This document shows, one piece after another, positions 44,656 through 51,938 of a DNA stretch of 64,000 bases. A program made the position numbers and the translations under genes. This stretch comes from Acidobacteriaceae bacterium. GTDB taxonomy: Bacteria; Acidobacteriota; Terriglobia; Terriglobales; Acidobacteriaceae. Where the stretch lies: assembly GCA_035944135.1 (NCBI GenBank), contig DASZBM010000010.1, positions 744,001 through 808,000 of the forward strand. The letters run 5' to 3'. Below the pieces are notes generated by a model, which was not told the DNA's origin, ran no database searches, and worked only from the letters and a program-made list of their open reading frames with translations. The first letter of the stretch is position 1, and every line of letters starts with the position of its first letter.

Positions 44656-45426
44656 CTACATCTTGTGAAACTTCATCGACGTCGTCGACGGCGAAGGATC
44701 AGGTGTCACATCCGTTTCCGTCAGGCTCTTACCATCCGCGCTCAGTTCGAACGTGTTGTGTCGCCGCGTCTTTCCATCCGCGCCGGCATAAATAACGATC
44801 AGCTTGTGCGGACCATCCGCCTTCACGGACATCGTCCCGCCCATGAACTTCACGGGTGTTCCGTCCAGCTTCAGCATCACGGGCTTGTCGTTGTCCGTCT
44901 CCTTGAAGGCCACCTCGTTTCCGTTCACATGGATCGACAGGATGCCCTTATCCTGCGACTCCCTAATGGTGACCGTCTTCCACTCGCCGTTTATTCCCGG
45001 GCCGCCTGAAACCCTCTTCGCCTCACTGGTCATCGTGAACGGGCTGCTCCCATCATCTGGAAACACTTCATTCTTTCGCGTCATCATGTTGCCGGACACG
45101 CTGGTCGTGACCTTGTTCGTCCGCTTTCCGTTATTGCTCACTTCCACCACATAGCCTGACCCAACCTTGTTGCACGTCACCATCGCGCCATCGGTGGGAT
45201 CCTTATGCGGCTTGCCGTCGCATACCGTCTTCGGCCCCGGCTTGCCCTGTCGCGTCACAACATAGCCATCAGCGGCGGTCGTTATAGTGAACGTCGGCCC
45301 ATCGTACTTAACCGTCGAGGGATCGATCTTCCACGATCCGTTCCATGGGTTGGCCTGCGCCAGGCAGGGAAGGGAAAAGCAAACTGAACAGGCAATTGCC
45401 CAAACGCTAACAGCAATACGCTTCAT
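44656..45426 (-). CDS. Secreted lipocalin-like protein, 256 residues
   Basis: Signal peptide (VWAIACSVCFSLPCLAQ) then two similar beta-rich halves: NPWNGSWKIDPSTVKYDGPT (first) and GPGINGEWKTVTIRESQDKG (second), each starting with a W-K strand and continuing with alternating strands (YVVEVSNNGKRTNKVTTSVSG). The W-K-x-x opening recalls the single-domain genes at 38460 and 43676, so this may be a two-domain member of the same family. A lone Cys pair (VCDGK, TCNK) is present in the first half. Role is unknown, perhaps ligand carrying in the periplasm. Expression is probably independent, with its own terminator. Confidence 0.65.
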   Translation of the reverse strand: MKRIAVSVWAIACSVCFSLPCLAQANPWNGSWKIDPSTVKYDGPTFTITTAADGYVVTRQGKPGPKTVCDGKPHKDPTDGAMVTCNKVGSGYVVEVSNNGKRTNKVTTSVSGNMMTRKNEVFPDDGSSPFTMTSEAKRVSGGPGINGEWKTVTIRESQDKGILSIHVNGNEVAFKETDNDKPVMLKLDGTPVKFMGGTMSVKADGPHKLIVIYAGADGKTRRHNTFELSADGKSLTETDVTPDPSPSTTSMKFHKM

Positions 45427-45570
45427 TGTTTCGCCTCAATTTTTGTAGTCAGGGCCCGCAGGCAGCCCATCCTCTGCTCTCTGCTCCCCGAAGTCAAGCC
45501 CTTTAGAACCCAACGTTTCCGGCTCGCGTGCCGCCCCCAAAAGCGGTGAGGCAATACCGCCAGAAACACA

Positions 45571-45600
45571 AAGCGGACCGCAAACGGTCCGCTTCTTTAC
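45571..45600 (-). terminator. Hairpin downstream of the patatin gene
   Basis: Perfect 10-bp stem AAGCGGACCG / CGGTCCGCTT (45571-45580 and 45585-45594) with loop CAAA. On the minus strand a T-rich stretch follows. It lies 80 bases after the patatin stop. Confidence 0.65.
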
Positions 45601-45679
45601 GATATCGATGTTTTGAAGTTTTACACGCCCACGCGAACCATACGATTCTCCTGGCTACTCACTGTATTATACCCCTCCT

Positions 45680-47275
45680 TCAAAAGGTAGCGTCGGGACC
45701 AAATGTGTACCCGGCAGGCACGTTCACACCTTTCCAGCCAACCGTCCGGAATCCGGGCGGCGCCTGCAATTCAAACGTCCTCAACTCAACAGGCGGCATC
45801 GGTCCCCCCGGCGATGCACCGGGAAGAGGTACGAACTTCAGGTTTTGATATTGTGTCGTGTCGGGAACGTGCAGTGCGATCGAAATCTCGTCGATAGATT
45901 GGTTCGTCCGGCTCGGCTGCATCCTGAACTCTTCAGATTTCTTCTTTTTGAAACTCTTCAAAAGGCCTTTCACTGAGTCCTTGATCACAAGCGTGTAAGG
46001 GCCAGAATTTTTAGGCAGGACCACCTCGAAGTACGCCAGCACCTCGCGGTCCGCCGAGGTCTGCGAATCCAAAATCGGAACGAACGAGACGCCGATCAAA
46101 TGTCCAGTCTGTTGCTCGAATAGGTGCCACGACGATCTCCGGAAGGCTGACTTTCCCTCCGACTCGGTCAGCGCAACCTTATGACAGTACAGCGGGTCCG
46201 CCATAGTCCGGAATGTTGTCTTGTACTGCACGACATCCGGCGCGTCTTCATCCTTCAGGCTGTGCGCAAACACTTCCATCACGCATTGCTCATACTTTAT
46301 GAACTGCCCTGCATGTTGAGTGCGATACATCTGGGCCAGCTTCGTCATGGTGCTTACATTTTCGCGGCTCCAGATGTCGCCGAGAGCTGCATCCGGGTCG
46401 GCGATGTAGTCGCTGAACCAATCGATAGCGTCGCTCTTCAATCGTCTGTAATGTTCACCAAGACCGTCTCCGAGTGCCTGTTCGAAAGAAAACGTGTCAA
46501 GCTCAGTGTCAATCTCAAACAAAAACGGAGAGCCTAGACTGTCGTGCGATTTTGCGGTCGCGCTGCGCATCGCCGTGTCGAGCAAAGCCGCAGCGAAAGA
46601 CTTCAGAGAGGATGGAGCTGCACCGGACGTATCCTGATTCTTGAAGACAACACCAAGAACAGGTCCATAGATAGCCTTATCTTTCGAAAGGAAACTCCCA
46701 GCAAAATTCTCGGCAATGCCTCCATCGACTAACTCGTGTTTCCATGTGCGAAACAAAAAAGGAATGCCGCAGGAATCCATGAGTGCCTTGCCGATCCGCT
46801 CATCCTCCGACACGGGCACAGCCTTGGCTTCACTAAGGTCGGTAGCCATTACCAGGACCGGGCGATTAAAATTTTTAGCAATATCCTTGAGGAAGGTTAC
46901 TTTCTTGCGCGCAAATTCCTGGGTTAGAAGTTTCTCCAGGTTCTTCTGGGACCAGATAGGCTTGCCCGTCGAGAGAACACGGCCGATCCCGATCATTCCA
47001 GGCATCTCAAAACCTGCGATGAGTTCCTTTCCCAGGCTTTGCTTGAGCCGCATGGAAAAGTCGTCAATATCGATCCCGGCGCCCAGCATGCAAGCCACAA
47101 TGGCGCCCGCCGACGTGCCCGCTAAACGGGTAATTTCCAGGTCTGTGATTGGAAAAGACTGAATCGCCGCTCCCACCGCAAGCAACGATGCAATCTTCGC
47201 GCCGCCCCCTTGAATCGCTAGCTGAATCTTTGGCACGAGATTCCTCCGACGAGCGACAACCTTCGATCGGGGCAT
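45680..47275 (-). CDS. Patatin-like phospholipase with extra C-terminal domain
   Basis: 531 residues, no signal peptide. The N-terminal third is a patatin hydrolase: oxyanion loop QGGGAKIAS (22-30), nucleophile elbow GTSAG with Ser55, and the catalytic-dyad Asp184 in LVDGGIAEN. The family hydrolyses lipid acyl esters. The remaining ~340 residues hold a helical lid region and a C-terminal beta-rich domain (VVLPKNSGPYTLVIKDSVKG) that is not recognised. It is alone on the minus strand, divergent from the D-threonine aldolase. No nucleotidyltransferase or cap gene is adjacent, so a defence role is not supported by context. The ribosome-binding site is weak. Confidence 0.85.
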   Translation of the reverse strand: MPRSKVVARRRNLVPKIQLAIQGGGAKIASLLAVGAAIQSFPITDLEITRLAGTSAGAIVACMLGAGIDIDDFSMRLKQSLGKELIAGFEMPGMIGIGRVLSTGKPIWSQKNLEKLLTQEFARKKVTFLKDIAKNFNRPVLVMATDLSEAKAVPVSEDERIGKALMDSCGIPFLFRTWKHELVDGGIAENFAGSFLSKDKAIYGPVLGVVFKNQDTSGAAPSSLKSFAAALLDTAMRSATAKSHDSLGSPFLFEIDTELDTFSFEQALGDGLGEHYRRLKSDAIDWFSDYIADPDAALGDIWSRENVSTMTKLAQMYRTQHAGQFIKYEQCVMEVFAHSLKDEDAPDVVQYKTTFRTMADPLYCHKVALTESEGKSAFRRSSWHLFEQQTGHLIGVSFVPILDSQTSADREVLAYFEVVLPKNSGPYTLVIKDSVKGLLKSFKKKKSEEFRMQPSRTNQSIDEISIALHVPDTTQYQNLKFVPLPGASPGGPMPPVELRTFELQAPPGFRTVGWKGVNVPAGYTFGPDATF

Positions 47276-47308
47276 GTAGCCCGCTTATGAGCCCGATAGA
47301 GTTACGTG

Positions 47309-47340
47309 GCCCATTCGCCGCGGCATCATCGCGAGTAGGA
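47309..47340. repeat. Possible degenerate family 2 palindrome
   Basis: ATTCGC (47313-47318) and GCGAGT (47331-47336) pair across a short loop in the context CCCATTCGCCG...CATCATCGCGAGTAGG. Resemblance to the other copies is weak. Confidence 0.3.
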
Positions 47341-47412
47341 TAAGCTCCCGCCAGCGCGGATACTCAATGAAGGAGCCATCAGCGAAGACGTTTTGGTTTC
47401 CGGCAACACATT

Positions 47413-48567
47413 ATGACAGACGAAACAATGCATAGCCATCTGATCGGTCGCGAGGGCGGCCGTCGCGACCTGAACACCCCCGTCCTTGTTGTCGATCTCG
47501 ACGCGCTCGAACGCAACATCACGACAATGGCGCAGTGGGCCGCGAAGCAAGGCCTCGCTCTCCGGCCACATACCAAGACCCACAAGTCCGTCGAAATCGC
47601 CCGGCTTCAGCGCAACGCCGGCGCCATCGGATTCTGCTGCGCGAAGCTCGGCGAAGCGGAGGCTATGGCCGACGGTGGCATACGAGACGGCCTGCTCCTC
47701 ACATCTCCCGTGGTTTCCGTCCCCGCAATCCACCGCCTCATCGACCTCAACATTCGCACCAATGGCCTTATGTGCGTCGTTGATCATCCGGCAAACGCGA
47801 AAGCTCTCGCCGGGGCCGCACGCGCATCCGGCAAGCCCCTGCGCGTGCTCATTGACATCGACCCTGGCATCCACCGCACCGGCGTCGCCTCGCCCGAAGC
47901 CGCTGTTCATCTCTTTCACGAGATCGCCTCACATCCGTCGCTGGTCTATAGCGGCGTGCAGTTCTACTGCGGCCGCGAGCAGCACGTCGAAAGCTTTGCG
48001 GAACGCCGCTCGGTCATTCAGCAGAAGTCCGAATATCTCCGCACCGTCATCGAAGCGCTGAAACACGCGGGCGGGTCTCCGTCCGTCATCACCGGCGCTG
48101 GCACCGGAACCCACCGCATCGACGCAGAACTCGGCACACTCACCGAGCTGCAGGTCGGTTCCTACATCTTCATGGACAGCCAGTACGCCGACTGCGACCT
48201 CACCGGCAACCCCTCTGGCGACAAAACCCCGCCGTTCGAATTCGCCCTGATGGTCGATGTCCGCATCATCAGCGCCAACTCACCTGGCATGCGAACCGTT
48301 GACGCAGGCTACAAAGCCCTCGCCACCGACGGCGGAATTCCGCGGGTTCTGGCCGGCATGCCGCCCGAAACCGAATACCAGTTCATGGGCGACGAGCACG
48401 GCGCGCTGCTCTCAAACGCCGATCCGCTCCCAGGCATCGGCGACCGCGTCATCCTCACCGCGCCTCACTGCGATCCGACCGTCAACCTCTACGACTTCTA
48501 CCACGTCGTCCGTGGAGACACGCTCGTAGCGATCTGGCGAGTCGATGCCAGGGGCCGTTCGCGCTGA
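47413..48567 (+). CDS. D-threonine aldolase family enzyme (DSD1-like)
   Basis: 384-residue pyridoxal-phosphate enzyme of the alanine-racemase-like fold. The PLP lysine is Lys55 in RPHTKTHKS, the metal-binding HCD motif is near the C-terminus (APHCDPTVNLYDF), and the phosphate-binding TGAGTGTHR is present. It would split D-threonine or a related D-3-hydroxyamino acid into glycine (or glyoxylate-level product) and an aldehyde in the cytoplasm with a divalent metal. Closely related D-serine dehydratases share these motifs, so substrate is uncertain. The start is ATG 47413; the divergent patatin gene starts 138 bases away. Confidence 0.9.
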   Translation: MTDETMHSHLIGREGGRRDLNTPVLVVDLDALERNITTMAQWAAKQGLALRPHTKTHKSVEIARLQRNAGAIGFCCAKLGEAEAMADGGIRDGLLLTSPVVSVPAIHRLIDLNIRTNGLMCVVDHPANAKALAGAARASGKPLRVLIDIDPGIHRTGVASPEAAVHLFHEIASHPSLVYSGVQFYCGREQHVESFAERRSVIQQKSEYLRTVIEALKHAGGSPSVITGAGTGTHRIDAELGTLTELQVGSYIFMDSQYADCDLTGNPSGDKTPPFEFALMVDVRIISANSPGMRTVDAGYKALATDGGIPRVLAGMPPETEYQFMGDEHGALLSNADPLPGIGDRVILTAPHCDPTVNLYDFYHVVRGDTLVAIWRVDARGRSR

Positions 48568-48661
48568 CTCTTTTCCAAAATCACGTCGTCCGCGCAACCC
48601 GCAGCGCTCCTCTCCTACTCTGAACTTACTGTCTGGCAAGCCTTTACAGGAGATACACACT

Positions 48662-48982
48662 GTGGAACACCCCGTCCATCACGTAGACGTCAGCCGCTAC
48701 ATCCAGTCCACCGAAGGCACGCACTCACTGCTCGTCTGGATCGTCATCGGCCTCATCGCCGGCTACCTTACCGGCAAGATCATGCGCGGCGCGGGCTTCG
48801 GCCCCATCGTCGACATCATCGTGGGCATCATCGGTGCCATCATCGGCGGCCTCATCATGATCACGCTTGGCTACGCCGGCACTGGGGGCTTCCTCTACAC
48901 CGTCTTCATCGCGGTCATCGGCGCCGTCATCCTCACCCTCATCCTCCGCCTGCTCACCGCCGGCCGCTTCCGCAACTTCTGA
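48662..48982 (+). CDS. GlsB/YeaQ/YmgE family membrane protein
   Basis: 106 residues starting at GTG 48662 (AGGAG nine bases before). A 20-residue N-terminal extension is followed by the compact, Gly/Ile-rich three-helix GlsB/YeaQ fold: LLVWIVIGLIAGYLTGKIM, VDIIVGIIGAIIGGLIM, and VIGAVILTLILRLL. The family is associated with stress response in the inner membrane; no enzyme activity is proven despite the transglycosylase-associated name. A second copy (55305) lacks the N-terminal extension, has the same core and differs in codon use. Confidence 0.85.
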   Translation: MEHPVHHVDVSRYIQSTEGTHSLLVWIVIGLIAGYLTGKIMRGAGFGPIVDIIVGIIGAIIGGLIMITLGYAGTGGFLYTVFIAVIGAVILTLILRLLTAGRFRNF

Positions 48983-48986
48983 CCAG

Positions 48987-49022
48987 GACGCACTCCTCGC
49001 ACTCGCCTTAAGAGTGCGTCCG
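48987..49022 (+). terminator. Hairpin after the GlsB-type gene
   Basis: Perfect 10-bp inverted repeat GGACGCACTC / GAGTGCGTCC (48987-48996 and 49013-49022). No T tract follows, so terminator function is only likely. Confidence 0.5.
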
Positions 49023-49042
49023 CCATGCGTGGATTACCCATT

Positions 49043-49077
49043 TGTTATCAATACTTTGCGGCAAACTATTGATAACA
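49043..49077. promoter_or_regulatory. Inverted repeat upstream of the Thr/Pro-rich gene
   Basis: TGTTATCAATA (49043-49053) and TATTGATAACA (49067-49077) form a perfect 11-bp palindrome separated by 13 bases (CTTTGCGGCAAAC). An AATACTTTGCG direct repeat occurs here and again near 49113. It may be an operator. The TTATCAATA core is a 7-of-9 match to a DnaA box. Confidence 0.4.
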
Positions 49078-49210
49078 GATACTTTAAAGTCCAAGCCTAA
49101 CTCTCCTCGAATGAATACTTTGCGCGAAAAGGGGGAGGGGGTACCCCTTCGCGAAAACCACAAACTCCTCCGCGTCCCTGAATGGCATCGCACAGCTTGT
49201 AGGAGGGCCT

Positions 49211-49579
49211 ATGAAGGTTTATCAGCTCGCAGCCTTCTTTATCCTTGGTGGCTTTGCCGGCCTGGCAGCCGCACAAAGCACCCCGCAGCAATCCCCGACC
49301 ACCCCGACGACACCGGGTACTGCAACCGTGCCGAAATCTCCGACAACACCCACCACCCCGACCTCGCCTATTACACCGAGCACGCCGGTCTCGCCGGTCA
49401 CACCGACAACCCCTGGTACCACCCCAGCAACCCCCGGCACCTACCCCGAAACAACAAGCCCCTCCACCACGGGTACGACCGGAGACACGAAGGGAAACTC
49501 GAACACCCAGCGCCCTCCGACTAGCGCACCGGGCACAATACCCACAACGCCGCCTTCGACGCCCCAGCCTCCCGGATAA
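49211..49579 (+). CDS. Small secreted Thr/Pro-rich protein
   Basis: 122 residues. The signal peptide (YQLAAFFILGGFAGLAAAQ) is followed by low-complexity Thr-Pro repeats (PTTPTTPGTATVPK, TPTTPGTTPATPGT) and a Pro/Gly C-terminus. AGGAGG lies six bases before ATG 49211. Such extended mucin-like stretches are seen in envelope linkers, but there is no anchor or domain to say what it holds. Codon use is C-rich, as in the genes to the left. Confidence 0.7.
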   Translation: MKVYQLAAFFILGGFAGLAAAQSTPQQSPTTPTTPGTATVPKSPTTPTTPTSPITPSTPVSPVTPTTPGTTPATPGTYPETTSPSTTGTTGDTKGNSNTQRPPTSAPGTIPTTPPSTPQPPG

Positions 49580-49610
49580 CTCCAGCGGCTTTGCCTGTTA
49601 CGAAACCTCT

Positions 49611-49641
49611 CCAACCCAGCGAAAGCCGGGTTGGGCCTTTT
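49611..49641 (+). terminator. Terminator after the Thr/Pro-rich gene
   Basis: CCAACCC / GGGTTGG (49611-49617 and 49628-49634) with a 10-base loop, then GCCTTTTG. Confidence 0.75.
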
Positions 49642-49742
49642 GTGGCTTCCGGTCGGCCGGCTCGGCGGGCCGAATCAGTCTAGTTGCGACGCATCTATCA
49701 GTTGGCTACTTCGTAGTCCATCAGTAAGCTGAGACGACCAGC

Positions 49743-50732
49743 ATGCTCAAGGTCCTGATCACCGTCGACACAGAGGCGCACCCCATCAGCCGGAATTGGA
49801 AGCAAGACCATCTGGCGGCCGACATGAAGCGCGATTTGTACGGTCAGGTAGACGGGCATGAGGTCGGGCTTGAGTACCAGCTCAAAACCCTGTCGCAGCA
49901 CGGCCTGAAAGCGAGCTTCATGGTTGAGAGCCTGTTTGCGGCGGTTCCGGAGATCGGCGAGCAGCCACTCCGAGAGATTGTGCAGGCAATCGTGTCTGGT
50001 GGACACGATATCCAGATACACCCTCATACGGAGTGGTTGCCGTACATACCCGATATCGGGGTCCCTGGCCGGAGTCACCTGCTCAGCGCGTACTCGGCTG
50101 CCGAACAGGAGGCGGTTATCCGGTTTGCGGGGGCGCGATTGGAGCAGGCCGGAGCTCCTCCTCCAGTGGCATTCCGCGCCGGTGGATTTGCCGCGAATGC
50201 GGACACTCTTGTTGCGCTTGCACGCTGCGGCATCCGCTATGACTCCAGCTTCAATCGCACCTACGGACAGAAGAGGTGCCTGTCACCGCCGCCAAAATCC
50301 GCAGGACACCTGACGGACTATAACGGCGTGCAGGAGCTGCCGGTTGCGGTCTTCGAAGACTTCGTCGGCCACTTCCGGCCGGCGCAGCTATGCGCCTGCA
50401 GCACAGCGGAGATGCTTCATGCGCTGCACGCGGCAGAGGCCTCAGGGTGGGAGTATTTCGTTGTTGTTTCGCACTCCTTCGAGATGCTCACCAGGCGCCG
50501 CCACCGCACGAAGCCGCCCGTGATCCGGTGGGACGTGGTGGAGCGGTTCGAGCGGCTCTGTCAGTTTCTGGCCGCAAACCAACAACGCTTTCCGACGGTC
50601 CGGTTTTCGGACCTCGATGACTTCGTTGCGGTTCCAAGCGGGAACGGCGTGTACCGCGACATCAAGGGCAAGTTCACGAATACGGTTTCACGCGTTATGC
50701 AGCAGGCAGTTAGCAGGATTCAGAATTATTGA
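49743..50732 (+). CDS. Polysaccharide deacetylase-like protein
   Basis: 329 residues without a signal peptide. The NodB-like fold is visible: VLITVDTE (catalytic and metal-binding Asp at the first strand), THLKASFMVES-type strand 2 (GLKASFMVESLF), HDIQIHPHTEW (metal-binding His pair), and AFRAGGFAAN with the Arg motif. It would remove N- or O-acetyl groups from polysaccharide or remodel an envelope glycan; cytoplasmic location suggests glycan precursors or an unusual export. A basic C-terminal tail follows (KGKFTNTVSRVMQQA). It is the first gene on the right side of the strand-composition change. Confidence 0.8.
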   Translation: MLKVLITVDTEAHPISRNWKQDHLAADMKRDLYGQVDGHEVGLEYQLKTLSQHGLKASFMVESLFAAVPEIGEQPLREIVQAIVSGGHDIQIHPHTEWLPYIPDIGVPGRSHLLSAYSAAEQEAVIRFAGARLEQAGAPPPVAFRAGGFAANADTLVALARCGIRYDSSFNRTYGQKRCLSPPPKSAGHLTDYNGVQELPVAVFEDFVGHFRPAQLCACSTAEMLHALHAAEASGWEYFVVVSHSFEMLTRRRHRTKPPVIRWDVVERFERLCQFLAANQQRFPTVRFSDLDDFVAVPSGNGVYRDIKGKFTNTVSRVMQQAVSRIQNY

Positions 50733-50762
50733 AGGTCGGATTCGGCTGCGTGTAGGCGGGGT

Positions 50763-51476
50763 TCAGTCGGCGATGATCAGTTCGCCCGCGACGATTGGGC
50801 GCGTGCGCGGAAGAAGTCCACGCAGGCCAGCGATCCCGATGAGAGTGAGCGTGGCGGCGAAGACTGCAAGCTTCATGACCGCGGTTTTGCGGCTCAGTGG
50901 AAGCGCCTTCCAGAGGACGAGCAGCAAGGTCTGCGCAGTGGTTACGCCCCAGACGGCGGTGTAGAAGAAGCGGCGCTCATTGCCTTCGGCCTTCGTGGAC
51001 ACACCGGCGCGCGGAAGGATGCCGAAGGCACCGGCGAGAATGACCAGGCCGCATGCCGGCGCGTATCCCCACTGATAAAGCTGTTTCATTCGCCAGGCAC
51101 CCGTGGCCGCCGCGATCGCGAGTGCGAGCATGTTGAGCGCGGCGAAGCTGAGGAGCGCGTTCCACGCGAAGGTGTAGCAGATGCGGCGGTAGAGCGGGTT
51201 CGGGCGGTCTTCGTCAAAGCGCAGGATGTATGGCCGTGGCTCGACCCCCGGGAGCTGCCCACGCAGACCGGCGGTCCCCGTACCGGCGAGCACAGCGAGT
51301 AGCCACCCGAGATTGGGCCAACCGATTTCGCCGGCAAACAGCCGAAACGTAAGCGGTCCGGGGACAAGGAAGAAGACCCAGATCCAGATGGGCCAGTGCG
51401 CGAGGCGATAGTGAGGCTTGTTCCACTGACGAATGCTGCGTTGATGCGCGTACTCCACGCGTCCGCCGTATCGCAT
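50763..51476 (-). CDS. Multi-pass membrane protein of unknown function
   Basis: 237 residues (ATG 51476) or 249 (TTG 51512); neither has a strong ribosome-binding site. Hydrophobic helices: about 25-45 (PIWIWVFFLVPGPLTFRLFA), 50-70, 100-125, 135-155, 175-195 and 200-225. The loop CYTFAWN and the repeated RxxxP segments give no recognised family. Convergent to the polysaccharide deacetylase with 30 bases between. Function unknown. Confidence 0.55.
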   Translation of the reverse strand: MRYGGRVEYAHQRSIRQWNKPHYRLAHWPIWIWVFFLVPGPLTFRLFAGEIGWPNLGWLLAVLAGTGTAGLRGQLPGVEPRPYILRFDEDRPNPLYRRICYTFAWNALLSFAALNMLALAIAAATGAWRMKQLYQWGYAPACGLVILAGAFGILPRAGVSTKAEGNERRFFYTAVWGVTTAQTLLLVLWKALPLSRKTAVMKLAVFAATLTLIGIAGLRGLLPRTRPIVAGELIIAD

Positions 51477-51587
51477 ACGGGCGAGTGTCACAGAGGTGGC
51501 AGGCAACGTCAAATGCTGCCACGTGACAACTGACGAGGCATTGCGGGTCTATAATCGCGCCGTAACTTTAACTCGCAGGAGGCTTGA

Positions 51588-51893
51588 ATGAAACGGATCG
51601 CTGTGCTCGCTACACTTGCTCTCACCTTTATGGCCGGGTCTGCATTCGCCGAGTCGTTTACCGGATGGGTATCCGACGCGATGTGCGCGAAGAATCCTGA
51701 CAAAGTGTCCAGCGCTGACCATGCGGCCTGCGCGAAGAAGTGCATCGAAGGCGGATCGCCCGCTGTGCTTGTCGTCAAAGGCAAGGTCTATCAGGTTTCG
51801 AATCCGGACATGCTGAAGGAACACGCCGGTGAGAAGGTCACGGTCGACGCGACACTGGACAACGGCACATTGACGATCAAGTCTGTCAAATAG
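51588..51893 (+). CDS. Small secreted cysteine-containing protein (51588 family)
   Basis: 101 residues, signal peptide (LATLALTFMAGSAFAES) and mature domain FTGWVSDAMCAKN, HAACAKKCIEGGSPAVLVV, GEKVTVDATLDNGTLTI. Same GWV-D-x-x-CA and CAKKC arrangement as the 39069 gene, and so likely paralogous with two probable disulfides. A GGAGG ribosome-binding site lies eight bases before the ATG. Followed by a short hairpin (51900-51919). Role unknown. Confidence 0.75.
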   Translation: MKRIAVLATLALTFMAGSAFAESFTGWVSDAMCAKNPDKVSSADHAACAKKCIEGGSPAVLVVKGKVYQVSNPDMLKEHAGEKVTVDATLDNGTLTIKSVK

Positions 51894-51899
51894 CCGTTC

Positions 51900-51919
51900 T
51901 TCACTTACGTAAGCGTGAA
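51900..51919. terminator. Possible hairpin between convergent genes
   Basis: TTCAC / GTGAA arms enclose TTACGTAA with one bulge. It lies between the 51588 stop and the porin stop; T tracts are poor. Confidence 0.35.
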
Positions 51920-51938
51920 TTCGGCCATCAAGTAAGGT

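Noticed and set aside
45680..47275. Patatin as the effector of a CBASS-type defence system
   Set aside because: No nucleotidyltransferase, HORMA, TRIP13-like or cap-type gene lies next to it, so only the enzyme family is called.
49043..49077. dif (XerCD) site
   Set aside because: The inverted repeat does not match the dif pattern and the composition change there is of the origin, not terminus, sign.
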